Shown here: one piece after another, positions 47,301 through 62,300 of the stretch
Layout of the letters: each line of letters starts with the position of its first letter
Numbering within the stretch: position 1 is the first letter of the stretch
Assembly (NCBI GenBank): GCA_013298075.1
Contig: JAAFJG010000017.1
Location: forward strand, 1 to 64,000
Length of the DNA: 64,000 bases
From: Cytophagales bacterium
GTDB taxonomy: Bacteria; Bacteroidota; Bacteroidia; Cytophagales; Microscillaceae
Direction of reading: 5' to 3'
Translations under genes and position numbers: made by a program
The notes under the pieces: generated by a model
Seen by the model: the letters and a program-made list of their open reading frames with translations, nothing else
What the model was told of the DNA's origin: nothing
The model's database searches: none

Positions 47301-50300
47301 CACTTTTGGAATTGAAACGCTTCTTCTTGGGCTTTTAAAATAGCATCTTGCTCTCCTTTTAATCGAACCACTTTTGGAATTGAAACTTCGAGATTTGACT
47401 TGTCGCAATTCTTCACTTTTCTCTTTTAATCGAACCACTTTTGGAATTGAAACTTTCTTATTGCTCATATTATTAGCATTCGTTAAGGTCTTTTAATCGA
47501 ACCACTTTTGGAATTGAAACGTAAATTTAGTAAAAGCGTCTTCTACACTTATAATAACTTTTAATCGAACCACTTTTGGAATTGAAACAAGTAAATGCTT
47601 CGTTTTGAGAAATGCCAAATTGCTTCTTTTAATCGAACCACTTTTGGAATTGAAACAGAATTATATAGCCAATAATCTAAATGTAGATTATTCTTTTAAT
47701 CGAACCACTTTTGGAATTGAAACCAAAAACGATTGCTCCTTTGCGACAAGCAGGTATTCCTTTTAATCGAACCACTTTTGGAATTGAAACAAGAATTTTT
47801 TATATCTTCGCCTGCTTGCGTTAGTTTCTTTTAATCGAACCACTTTTGGAATTGAAACATAGTTTAGGGTATCATTCCGAAGGCAATTTTTATCTTTTAA
47901 TCGAACCACTTTTGGAATTGAAACGTTGTATAACTCAAAGCCTTATCCATCGCATCTTGACTTTTAATCGAACCACTTTTGGAATTGAAACCAAGATAGT
48001 ATCTAATTTGCGTTTTTTGTCTTTTACGCTTTTAATCGAACCACTTTTGGAATTGAAACAAATAGTCCATTATTTCTTTTGCCTTGTCAATTTCACTTTT
48101 AATCGAACCACTTTTGGAATTGAAACTTTCACTAGTAAAACTCTGAAAATCTTTTGTATTTCCCTTTTAATCGAACCACTTTTGGAATTGAAACTTGCAA
48201 TGCAATAGTTGTATTTGCTAATTGCACATCTTTTAATCGAACCACTTTTGGAATTGAAACAATGAAAACTTTAAAAACTTCGCAAAGTTCTTACCCTTTT
48301 AATCGAACCACTTTTGGAATTGAAACAAAGATTTTCCAATATTGAAAACTCGTTGCATCTGCTTTTAATCGAACCACTTTTGGAATTGAAACATGCCAAA
48401 AAATGAGCAGCAGGCAGGCTTTTTACCTCCTTTTAATCGAACCACTTTTGGAATTGAAACTTGCCTTAGCGGCAGCACTAACGGCAATAGTTGCCCTTTT
48501 AATCGAACCACTTTTGGAATTGAAACTAACTTTTTTGTAAAAGACCGTTTTCCGCAGACACTCTTTTAATCGAACCACTTTTGGAATTGAAACTGCGATA
48601 TTTTGCATTGAAAATCTTCACAGGTTTTACTTTTAATCGAACCACTTTTGGAATTGAAACGCCCGTTGTAATCGCTCTCTGCATTCGAAAGTTTTGCTTT
48701 TAATCGAACCACTTTTGGAATTGAAACAAAATATCGTTATTTTGGCTATCCAAAATACCGCTCTTTTAATCGAACCACTTTTGGAATTGAAACTTGTAAA
48801 TTCTAAAATGAGTATAGATAGTAAGTCCAGCTTTTAATCGAACCACTTTTGGAATTGAAACAATTTTCCTGTTTCGTCTTTTAAAACGATGTTGGTCTTT
48901 TAATCGAACCACTTTTGGAATTGAAACAATAAATGAAAACAAAATTCGCAAAGGCAGTGCGGACTTTTAATCGAACCACTTTTGGAATTGAAACCATATA
49001 AGTCTTTATCTGCACTTACATAGCACAAACTTTTAATCGAACCACTTTTGGAATTGAAACTTCCTATTAATTGCATTTCAGAAAACGAAATAAAAGACTT
49101 TTAATCGAACCACTTTTGGAATTGAAACTATAACATTGCAGATGTACCAAATAAAGCATTTTCCTTTTAATCGAACCACTTTTGGAATTGAAACGCACTT
49201 ACATAGCACAAATTTGGCAACGCTTTCACACTTTTAATCGAACCACTTTTGGAATTGAAACGATATTCCAACTCAAACAAAATTCAAAAATCAGCAGCTT
49301 TTAATCGAACCACTTTTGGAATTGAAACAAAAACGAAACAGTTACATCTAAAAAAGATTTTTGCCTTTTAATCGAACCACTTTTGGAATTGAAACTTGAT
49401 AGATATAGTAATTTAATGAAATTACTTTTTTACTTTTAATCGAACCACTTTTGGAATTGAAACCTTTCGATTTGTTTGCGTTGCTCTGCTGTTAAACTTC
49501 CTTTTAATCGAACCACTTTTGGAATTGAAACATTTTTACCTGTTTGGTTTTGGCAAATACTCAACTCTTTTAATCGAACCACTTTTGGAATTGAAACAAA
49601 TCGTAAATCGAAGTTGGCAAAACTCCAGAATACTTTTAATCGAACCACTTTTGGAATTGAAACAAAAAATAAACAAGACAAAGTCTTTGTTTTGGAACTT
49701 TTAATCGAACCACTTTTGGAATTGAAACTATTTTTAACTACAATTAATTTTCAATTTAATTTCCTTTTAATCGAACCACTTTTGGAATTGAAACGTTCCT
49801 GTTGCATTAGGAACGATTCCTGAATTATTGACTTTTAATCGAACCACTTTTGGAATTGAAACATAAGTGTCATAATCGTAAGGTCTTTCGTATTCAACTT
49901 TTAATCGAACCACTTTTGGAATTGAAACATTATTTGCGTAAAACGGTGCTGTAAGTACGTTTTCTTTTAATCGAACCACTTTTGGAATTGAAACTATATA
50001 AATATACAAAATATTCTTAAATATTCCAAAACTTTTAATCGAACCACTTTTGGAATTGAAACTTGTGTAGATGTTTGTAAAATAGCAATTTCTTTTTGCT
50101 TTTAATCGAACCACTTTTGGAATTGAAACTACAATGTTTTCGAACAAAACTATTGTACCGATTTCTTTTAATCGAACCACTTTTGGAATTGAAACAACTC
50201 AAGCCTGTACAAGTCAAAATTAGTCTTTGTCCCTTTTAATCGAACCACTTTTGGAATTGAAACTTTTTGAAATTCATTTTAACGTCTGTAAAATCTTTGT

Positions 50301-53300
50301 CCTTTTAATCGAACCACTTTTGGAATTGAAACTAATTGGGTCTCTAAAAACCTGCTCAGACTCCTCCAACTTTTAATCGAACCACTTTTGGAATTGAAAC
50401 TAAGGTCTTTCTATTTCTATTATAGGTTGTTTTTTGACTTTTAATCGAACCACTTTTGGAATTGAAACAATCTAATTCTGCTAATTCTGCATTTTTGCGT
50501 TCCTCCTTTTAATCGAACCACTTTTGGAATTGAAACATGATTTGAATGTTGACGATTTGAAAAATAAAGCATCCTTTTAATCGAACCACTTTTGGAATTG
50601 AAACAATTAAACAAAGGTAAAGAGCCAAAAAAAGAAAGTCTTTTAATCGAACCACTTTTGGAATTGAAACAAATAACACCCAAATTCCTATACTCAGATA
50701 AGAAATCTTTTAATCGAACCACTTTTGGAATTGAAACTTGCGAAAAAAAAGGCTCATCTGGACGTTCATTTTCCCTTTTAATCGAACCACTTTTGGAATT
50801 GAAACTTATATGTTATAAAATTATTTCTTTGTGTATTTTTTCTTTTAATCGAACCACTTTTGGAATTGAAACTTTAGCAAAATAGACATAAAAACGGGAG
50901 CGGTTTGCAACTTTTAATCGAACCACTTTTGGAATTGAAACGATTTTTACGAAAGGAAACTTTACGATTTTTTGGATACTTTTAATCGAACCACTTTTGG
51001 AATTGAAACATTCTAATTTTTTTCTGAGTAAAGCTAACTCCTCCGCTTTTAATCGAACCACTTTTGGAATTGAAACGCGGAGCGTTGCAATACAAAGATA
51101 TGTTTCTTTTGTCTTTTAATCGAACCACTTTTGGAATTGAAACCGCCATAATCTACCAAAATTAGAAATTTTATAGCCTCTTTTAATCGAACCACTTTTG
51201 GAATTGAAACCTTTTTTTTACATATATATTTATGAAACGTTTTATTCTTTTAATCGAACCACTTTTGGAATTGAAACAAATTTTTGTCTACTTTAAAAAC
51301 ATACGTACTAACTTTTAATCGAACCACTTTTGGAATTGAAACAAGCCTGCTTGTCTTTGTTCTTCATTCATTCGTAACTTTTAATCGAACCACTTTTGGA
51401 ATTGAAACTACCATTCGGCAGGTGTGAATAATTTTGTTTCTTTCTTTTAATCGAACCACTTTTGGAATTGAAACTCGACTTAATATCTTTTATGCAGTCG
51501 TTTGCATAATCTTTTAATCGAACCACTTTTGGAATTGAAACAAAGACAATGAAAATGCAAAAACAAAATTAGTCAACTTTTAATCGAACCACTTTTGGAA
51601 TTGAAACAAAGTTCAGGTGTTATTGACATACTTTTTTGGTAGCTTTTAATCGAACCACTTTTGGAATTGAAACTCAAAATAACCTTTTGTACCTCCAGCC
51701 GAGTGCGATTCTTTTAATCGAACCACTTTTGGAATTGAAACGATTGTAAGCAGACGCTTATATACTCTAATCTTATTCTTTTAATCGAACCACTTTTGGA
51801 ATTGAAACTAGGTTTTGGAATGTAGGTAGGTAAGGAGTGGACGCTTTTAATCGAACCACTTTTGGAATTGAAACTCTATTCTACATTGAAAATCTTGACA
51901 AGTTTTTGTACTTTTAATCGAACCACTTTTGGAATTGAAACATAACTTCCTAAAAAGCAAAGGCTCTTCCTCAAACTTTTAATCGAACCACTTTTGGAAT
52001 TGAAACGAAGTTTTGGATGCGATAGGGACGAATCGTCGTCACTTTTAATCGAACCACTTTTGGAATTGAAACAATCGTATGCATACTAAATTAGCATAGT
52101 TAAAAGTATCTTTTAATCGAACCACTTTTGGAATTGAAACGTCATTGAGATGTATTCTTGATTGCAATAATCACTTACTTTTAATCGAACCACTTTTGGA
52201 ATTGAAACATGTTATACTGATATACATCAAAATACCAATCGTAGCTTTTAATCGAACCACTTTTGGAATTGAAACTTAAGAGATATTGTAAAATGGACAA
52301 AAGGTGCAAACTTTTAATCGAACCACTTTTGGAATTGAAACGTGTTTGTATCGAACTTGTTTTTAACACGCGTACCTTCTTTTAATCGAACCACTTTTGG
52401 AATTGAAACATGCAAAATTACGGAGGATTGGCTTTTGGAGGTCAACTTTTAATCGAACCACTTTTGGAATTGAAACACGTCTGCTTAAACGTGTTTGCAG
52501 AGACATGTTTTTCTTTTAATCGAACCACTTTTGGAATTGAAACATAAAAAACAATCGATGTTAAATTCGCAATATGATGCTTTTAATCGAACCACTTTTG
52601 GAATTGAAACTAAAACAGGTTGATTATAGGTTTAAAACTCGTATATACTTTTAATCGAACCACTTTTGGAATTGAAACATGCAAAATATGAAAATGATAA
52701 TCGTTTTTATTTCTTTTAATCGAACCACTTTTGGAATTGAAACATAAATGTTCTTGCTGGTGTTTTCATTATGTAACCCTTTTAATCGAACCACTTTTGG
52801 AATTGAAACAGACATTGTTGGAAGTTTACTAATAGATAGTGCAACGCTTTTAATCGAACCACTTTTGGAATTGAAACAATGAATGATAAAATTCTTTTCC
52901 TGTCTGGTCTTTTACTTTTAATCGAACCACTTTTGGAATTGAAACTCATCTTTTGCTTTCTTTTCAATCTCTTTTATCTTGCTTTTAATCGAACCACTTT
53001 TGGAATTGAAACTTGCTTTTTGCAAATCCTCTTTGACAAATAATTTTCTCTTTTAATCGAACCACTTTTGGAATTGAAACGTAATTAAAATAGGATCGGT
53101 TGTGTATTCATCTAAACTTTTAATCGAACCACTTTTGGAATTGAAACCTTTTTAAAATATAAGTATGAATAATTTTTGCATCCTTTTAATCGAACCACTT
53201 TTGGAATTGAAACTATTTTTAAGTTGTTTATAATTTTAATTTTTTGTTCTTTTAATCGAACCACTTTTGGAATTGAAACTTTTTTATATAAGTCTATAAA

Positions 53301-56300
53301 AAAAGCCTATAAATGCTTTTAATCGAACCACTTTTGGAATTGAAACTTTATACAAAAATCAATATATTGTTCGCCAAATATTATCTTTTAATCGAACCAC
53401 TTTTGGAATTGAAACACCTCTACAAAAGAGCCTTCAAAAATAGATATTGCTTTTAATCGAACCACTTTTGGAATTGAAACGTATATTTATCTCAACCTGC
53501 TGATTTCCGCCCGAAGGCTTTTAATCGAACCACTTTTGGAATTGAAACAAACAGATTTTGAAAATAAAAATAATACGGCTCTTCTTTTAATCGAACCACT
53601 TTTGGAATTGAAACCTTTTTAGTTCAATAGCCTCGTGCCACCATCCTCCTTCTTTTAATCGAACCACTTTTGGAATTGAAACAGATGGGGACTATGCAAT
53701 TATGGATGGAGAACAAGACTTTTAATCGAACCACTTTTGGAATTGAAACAAAGAGCCACCGATTTTTGAGATAGAAAATGACAAACTTTTAATCGAACCA
53801 CTTTTGGAATTGAAACTTTATTTGAGTTTCTAATTGTGCTGTTTTTATGTCCTTTTAATCGAACCACTTTTGGAATTGAAACTTAATTTTGAATAAAATA
53901 CCTTTACTTTTGATAAATCTTTTAATCGAACCACTTTTGGAATTGAAACGCATCGCCGACTTTGTGTATCATTTGTCCACTTGCCCTTTTAATCGAACCA
54001 CTTTTGGAATTGAAACTGTATAAGATAATTTTATATTATACAATGCCGTTTCACTTTTAATCGAACCACTTTTGGAATTGAAACAAAAAATAAATCAACC
54101 TCCGAACAATCTTTGTAAACTTTTAATCGAACCACTTTTGGAATTGAAACTTTTTGAGTTTGCCTAATCCAAAAAAGTATATTATTCTTTTAATCGAACC
54201 ACTTTTGGAATTGAAACATATCTAAAATTATATTCAAAGATGATAACTTAGGACTTTTAATCGAACCACTTTTGGAATTGAAACCTTAGTAAAGGTAATA
54301 CTGAAGTATAAACTTGCTCGCTTTTAATCGAACCACTTTTGGAATTGAAACTTTTTTGTTATTTACTTATTTACTATTGTGCTGTACCTTTTAATCGAAC
54401 CACTTTTGGAATTGAAACGTGGCTGATCCCCAACGCATCACATTCGATAGGTTTCTTTTAATCGAACCACTTTTGGAATTGAAACGGCTCAAATTTAATT
54501 ACTTCAAAATGAGTTTTATCCTCTTTTAATCGAACCACTTTTGGAATTGAAACATTTTTTTATAAAGTTTATACAGACTTTCGCCTGCGGCTTTTAATCG
54601 AACCACTTTTGGAATTGAAACCTCTTTATTACAATACAAAGGTAATTATTATTTTTGACTTTTAATCGAACCACTTTTGGAATTGAAACCGGATTAACTC
54701 TCTCTACAAGACAAACAGTGAAAAGCTTTTAATCGAACCACTTTTGGAATTGAAACATACAAAGATTTAAAAAACCTTTGTAAAGAACTCTTACTTTTAA
54801 TCGAACCACTTTTGGAATTGAAACTTTGGCAAATTACGAACAAAGATTAGCAGATGTATCTTTTAATCGAACCACTTTTGGAATTGAAACAATGAAAGAG
54901 TTGAACGATGAGATAAACGGTATTGACTTTTAATCGAACCACTTTTGGAATTGAAACTTTTTATAGATTTTTATAGTTATCCACACTATTTTTGCTTTTA
55001 ATCGAACCACTTTTGGAATTGAAACTCATAAATTGTGATGCGTTGTCTATCATCTATTCTACTTTTAATCGAACCACTTTTGGAATTGAAACGTATATAT
55101 ACATCATTTTTAGTTTTCATCTTAAATCTTTTAATCGAACCACTTTTGGAATTGAAACTTTTTTGTTTATTTGGGTGATTACAAGGTTGTTATCTTTTAA
55201 TCGAACCACTTTTGGAATTGAAACATTTTTTGTGTATATGTTTGCATCGCTTTTTTAATACTTTTAATCGAACCACTTTTGGAATTGAAACTAGGAAAAT
55301 TAAGATTTGAAAGACTTACACTTTCCTTTTAATCGAACCACTTTTGGAATTGAAACAATTTTGGCAATAGACTACACTTTAAAAAGTATTGAACTTTTAA
55401 TCGAACCACTTTTGGAATTGAAACCGTACACGCACAAATGCTATTACAAGCGGTGCAATTACTTTTAATCGAACCACTTTTGGAATTGAAACATTCTATC
55501 AAATCTCCACAAAGCAAAGTAAACTCCCTTTTAATCGAACCACTTTTGGAATTGAAACGAACGTGCAAGTGCGTTTTGAGTGCGTCGATTGTCTCTTTTA
55601 ATCGAACCACTTTTGGAATTGAAACTAAGTTTTTAATGGCTGAAATAAATGGCGGAATTGCTTTTAATCGAACCACTTTTGGAATTGAAACTACCAATTT
55701 AGAAATTTCATAATTTCTAAAAAATCTCTTTTAATCGAACCACTTTTGGAATTGAAACAAAAAAGCCTCTTGCTTTTTTTGTATTTCTGTGAGAGCTTTT
55801 AATCGAACCACTTTTGGAATTGAAACTAATTTGCTAAATGATTTTTATATATCATATTTGCCTTTTAATCGAACCACTTTTGGAATTGAAACAAATGTAG
55901 ATGTAATTATTGCTCACCCCCCTTGTACCTTTTAATCGAACCACTTTTGGAATTGAAACTTGATGTATGTTTAGATAGGTTTCATAAAAATAATTCTTTT
56001 AATCGAACCACTTTTGGAATTGAAACGGGATTAAATTTTCGTTGCGAGTAACCAATTTGGTCTTTTAATCGAACCACTTTTGGAATTGAAACTCTATAAC
56101 CATCGAGAATGCGAAATAGCAATTTTCCTTTTAATCGAACCACTTTTGGAATTGAAACATGCCTGTTCTACGCTTTTTGGTTTGCGTTTGAACACTTTTA
56201 ATCGAACCACTTTTGGAATTGAAACTCTATTTTGACTAATTCGACTTGTTTTTGTTCTACTTTTAATCGAACCACTTTTGGAATTGAAACCAGAAAATTA

Positions 56301-59300
56301 TAAGACGACTGATAAAGTATTTGCCCACTTTTAATCGAACCACTTTTGGAATTGAAACGCCTGAGAATATTTATCTGTATCAATTTTATAGTGGCTTTTA
56401 ATCGAACCACTTTTGGAATTGAAACAAAATAAAAGATTTGCAGCCGAAAACAAGTGATATTACTTTTAATCGAACCACTTTTGGAATTGAAACATACAAT
56501 TCGGGGAACGTATTTTAAAAGAAAAAAACTTTTAATCGAACCACTTTTGGAATTGAAACAAATCTTTTCGCAAGATAGTATCTAATTTGCGTTTTCTTTT
56601 AATCGAACCACTTTTGGAATTGAAACATACTTCGCAAATAACAGATGATACGCCGATTGATTCCTTTTAATCGAACCACTTTTGGAATTGAAACATTTAT
56701 GATTTTTATAAAAATCCAGTGAACACCATCCTTTTAATCGAACCACTTTTGGAATTGAAACTCTCTTTCTTCTTGAGTAGTTTCTACTTTTTCGCCACTT
56801 TTAATCGAACCACTTTTGGAATTGAAACAGAGCCAAAAGCAACTGAAAAATCGGTAAATGTAGTACTTTTAATCGAACCACTTTTGGAATTGAAACGGTA
56901 AAAAAAGAACTACAAATTGCTTGAATGTACCTCTTTTAATCGAACCACTTTTGGAATTGAAACATTCCTAAAAATATTTTTAACATCAAAGGAATTTTAC
57001 TTTTAATCGAACCACTTTTGGAATTGAAACAAGCAGAATCACCAGTCGGAATTTCTTGTCCGCCCACTTTTAATCGAACCACTTTTGGAATTGAAACATT
57101 ATTAACCTATTTTCAATACCTACGTTTTTCTTCCTTTTAATCGAACCACTTTTGGAATTGAAACTTTGCTTTGGTATCTCCACTTATTTCAATCGGACAC
57201 TTTTAATCGAACCACTTTTGGAATTGAAACTCATAACCGCTTTGACTGCACTAATTTGTTTTTCACTTTTAATCGAACCACTTTTGGAATTGAAACTTTA
57301 AGCCTCCTTTCACTACTACAATACGAATATACACTTTTAATCGAACCACTTTTGGAATTGAAACGATTCTGTGCCTGACGCTTTGGTTTTAATATGCAAC
57401 TCTTTTAATCGAACCACTTTTGGAATTGAAACTTTTTTAGAATGTAAGTGAGTATATATTTTGCCATTACTTTTAATCGAACCACTTTTGGAATTGAAAC
57501 GTAACACATTGCATAAACTTTTGATTTAATTCTTTCTTTTAATCGAACCACTTTTGGAATTGAAACACTAAAAACACGTCTGATAAATTGCCATTTACGT
57601 TGTCTTTTAATCGAACCACTTTTGGAATTGAAACAAAAAACCACATTCTTTTTAGAGTGTGTTTTTTTTCTTTTAATCGAACCACTTTTGGAATTGAAAC
57701 CTAAGTTTCTTAATCAATCTGGAAGTGTAACAGCAGGCTTTTAATCGAACCACTTTTGGAATTGAAACGAGGGTAATGTGCCGTTAGGTAAAGCACTTTT
57801 TTTACTTTTAATCGAACCACTTTTGGAATTGAAACCGCCTTAAAACAAATTGCGGTCAGTACGCATTTTCCTTTTAATCGAACCACTTTTGGAATTGAAA
57901 CAAATATTCCACCTGACCTAATTGCCAATTTGGATTCTTTTAATCGAACCACTTTTGGAATTGAAACATGAGTGATTTATTCCACGAAAGTATTCCTTTT
58001 GACTTTTAATCGAACCACTTTTGGAATTGAAACTATATTGTATTTATTTTGTCTGAATAAATACTTGGTCTTTTAATCGAACCACTTTTGGAATTGAAAC
58101 TTATTTTTGCCTATCCATTTATGAATAGCCCCAAGTACTTTTAATCGAACCACTTTTGGAATTGAAACAAAGGAATAGAATACCAAGATTTTATAATATC
58201 TAAATCTTTTAATCGAACCACTTTTGGAATTGAAACTTTGTAAAATTACATCTGAAGGATTAGCACCAGAACTTTTAATCGAACCACTTTTGGAATTGAA
58301 ACTCTACTGGGCAAAGTATTGGCGGAGGTGGTGGAGGCTTTTAATCGAACCACTTTTGGAATTGAAACAGTGAACTCCAAAAAAATGATATAGTTTTTTT
58401 ATACTTTTAATCGAACCACTTTTGGAATTGAAACGATAAAAGTTTATCATAATTCCAAATATTATTTTCACTTTTAATCGAACCACTTTTGGAATTGAAA
58501 CTGGCTAAAAAAGACCTCTCCTGTGTCTCTTATACAGCTTTTAATCGAACCACTTTTGGAATTGAAACATCGCTGTAATTGGTGCAAAATAAAATTTAAC
58601 TTTCTTTTAATCGAACCACTTTTGGAATTGAAACGCCTATAATCCAAATAAGCAGCCTTTTATACTTTTCTTTTAATCGAACCACTTTTGGAATTGAAAC
58701 AACCTTGCCTTCTGGAAATCCTACCGCTGCTGCCCACCTTTTAATCGAACCACTTTTGGAATTGAAACTCATTAAAATCCGCTTGTAATTGCGAACTATC
58801 TTTTCTTTTAATCGAACCACTTTTGGAATTGAAACTTTTGTTTTGTTTTTGAATAAATAAATGATTTTTACTTTTAATCGAACCACTTTTGGAATTGAAA
58901 CTATTTAGCCTTATGTTCTATGCCATACGGCGTTCTTGTCTTTTAATCGAACCACTTTTGGAATTGAAACAAAACAAAAAGACGGAACTATAACTGTTAA
59001 AACGCCCTTTTAATCGAACCACTTTTGGAATTGAAACGCAGAAAAAACAGCGGTATTTGTTGCTATTGTTTGCTTTTAATCGAACCACTTTTGGAATTGA
59101 AACTCGGTTGCTACCAATCTACATCTACAATTCCAACCACTTTTAATCGAACCACTTTTGGAATTGAAACAAGAAAAAGGTTAGTAAAAATAGTGTAAAA
59201 TAGTTTCTTTTAATCGAACCACTTTTGGAATTGAAACTTATGTGTTTTGATTTTAGAATTGACCTGTTCTAATTCTTTTAATCGAACCACTTTTGGAATT

Positions 59301-62300
59301 GAAACTTTTCTATTAAGCCAATCGCATCTACGGTTGTAATGCTTTTAATCGAACCACTTTTGGAATTGAAACAAAAAACTAACTTCCGCCACTATTTTTT
59401 TGAAAACCTTTTAATCGAACCACTTTTGGAATTGAAACGATGATTATAAATTCTGCTATCCTGAGCGTGATATTGCTTTTAATCGAACCACTTTTGGAAT
59501 TGAAACTTACTTGAGATATGCCTTGATATTCTCATCCATTTCCTTTTAATCGAACCACTTTTGGAATTGAAACTTTATTAATTCCAAACTATTTTCTTTT
59601 AACAAAATAGCTTTTAATCGAACCACTTTTGGAATTGAAACTTTTGAATTTTCAAATCATTTACTTTTTTTTGTACCTTTTAATCGAACCACTTTTGGAA
59701 TTGAAACGCCATTATCAGCCACCGAAAATTCAGGAACTTCTACTTTTAATCGAACCACTTTTGGAATTGAAACTTATTTGAATACCCTGCAAAATGATAA
59801 GGCTGAAAAACTTTTAATCGAACCACTTTTGGAATTGAAACAAATAACAAATTTGCAACAATCTGGCACTTGCTTTGCTTTTAATCGAACCACTTTTGGA
59901 ATTGAAACCAGGCGTAGAATAAGTACTATTGTCTTGCGACATTTTCTTTTAATCGAACCACTTTTGGAATTGAAACGCCATTAAAACTCGACCAAATGCT
60001 TCGCTTGTATTTTCTTTTAATCGAACCACTTTTGGAATTGAAACCAGAGATTGTAAAAGTTTGCGATGCTAAATTTACACTTTTAATCGAACCACTTTTG
60101 GAATTGAAACGTACTTTATATTTAAACAAGAGCTTTGGATTGAAAATCTTTTAATCGAACCACTTTTGGAATTGAAACAAGTTTATTAGCAGAAAAAAAT
60201 AAAAAATCTATCGTCCTTTTAATCGAACCACTTTTGGAATTGAAACCACATTTTTACCAATTAGTTTTTTCGCTTGTAAGGCTTTTAATCGAACCACTTT
60301 TGGAATTGAAACATTAAATTTTATTTTAAATTTAATTTTTTATATTTGCCTTTTAATCGAACCACTTTTGGAATTGAAACGATGTTGGGGTAAAATGACC
60401 GCTTTGTAAATAACCTCTTTTAATCGAACCACTTTTGGAATTGAAACATTTTTGAGTTGTACGTATCAATCAATTTAGAGAACTTTTAATCGAACCACTT
60501 TTGGAATTGAAACAATTAAATTCGCCTTTTTCGAATATTACCCAGCCTTCTTTTAATCGAACCACTTTTGGAATTGAAACCCTTTTTTTACAACCTTTAT
60601 TTTTTTTAAAAATAACTTTTAATCGAACCACTTTTGGAATTGAAACATCAATAAAATCTTTTCTTTGAAATTTTCGTGATTCTTTTAATCGAACCACTTT
60701 TGGAATTGAAACGATTTTATGGGTGATAGTCAAAAAATGGAGAAGTTGTCTTTTAATCGAACCACTTTTGGAATTGAAACTTATTAGTTTCTTTGTTTTG
60801 CTTAGCAACAATCAAACTTTTAATCGAACCACTTTTGGAATTGAAACGGTACTACATTCGATTCATTACGAGTTTCCTCAAATCTTTTAATCGAACCACT
60901 TTTGGAATTGAAACATAAAAAGTTGTTAAAGTTTAAAAATTGCACTTTTTTCTTTTAATCGAACCACTTTTGGAATTGAAACGCAATAAACTCGGCAGGT
61001 GGCAACGGCGATGCTTTCTTTTAATCGAACCACTTTTGGAATTGAAACTTACTACAAATAAAAATAAGAAGTTGTAAAATCGAACTTTTAATCGAACCAC
61101 TTTTGGAATTGAAACGCACTTATTTAGCAGCCAATAAAGCCTTGGCTTCGCTTTTAATCGAACCACTTTTGGAATTGAAACTTATTAGTTACTATGCCAA
61201 ACGAACTAATCGAACCAACTTTTAATCGAACCACTTTTGGAATTGAAACAAAAACAAAAAAAGTGCTTTAAAACACTTTAAACACACTTTTAATCGAACC
61301 ACTTTTGGAATTGAAACTTATTTCTAAAAAATCTTTCCTTGCTCCTCGTTTCCTTTTAATCGAACCACTTTTGGAATTGAAACATCAATATCACTTTATC
61401 ATATTGCTTTATTAAACTACTTTTAATCGAACCACTTTTGGAATTGAAACTAAAGCAAAGGCAAACTTTATAGAATATGCAGAAACTTTTAATCGAACCA
61501 CTTTTGGAATTGAAACATAACTGCTTGTGCTTTTTTTTCAATTTCACTACCCTTTTAATCGAACCACTTTTGGAATTGAAACAATTCTAAATTACTAACT
61601 TTCAATGCTGTTAGTTCCTTTTAATCGAACCACTTTTGGAATTGAAACTGGCATAGGAAAGGTAAATATAAATGATAACCAAACTTTTAATCGAACCACT
61701 TTTGGAATTGAAACATGCTGTTAGTTCAGAAACTCTAAAAGCACCATAAACTTTTAATCGAACCACTTTTGGAATTGAAACAAACATAAATATTATTTTT
61801 GCTTTATTTTCTATGCTCTTTTAATCGAACCACTTTTGGAATTGAAACTTTTGCCAAACTCCAGAAACCGCAAAACAAGGCAAACTTTTAATCGAACCAC
61901 TTTTGGAATTGAAACCAAAATATTTCTATTCTGTGAAAATTTGGTTTGTTTCTTTTAATCGAACCACTTTTGGAATTGAAACCCTCGCCCGTTACACTAT
62001 TCAAAATATCTAATCTTTCTTTTAATCGAACCACTTTTGGAATTGAAACATTTATGAAACGAGTTACAAACTTTCATAAATAGACTTTTAATCGAACCAC
62101 TTTTGGAATTGAAACAAGAATTTCAGTATTACGATTTGCTAAGGTTTGCCCTTTTAATCGAACCACTTTTGGAATTGAAACCTGCCGTTGGTAAGTGATA
62201 AAGTTGCAAACGTATGGCTTTTAATCGAACCACTTTTGGAATTGAAACATAAGCATAACTCCTGAACTTTTGAATTTTGATGTCTTTTAATCGAACCACT

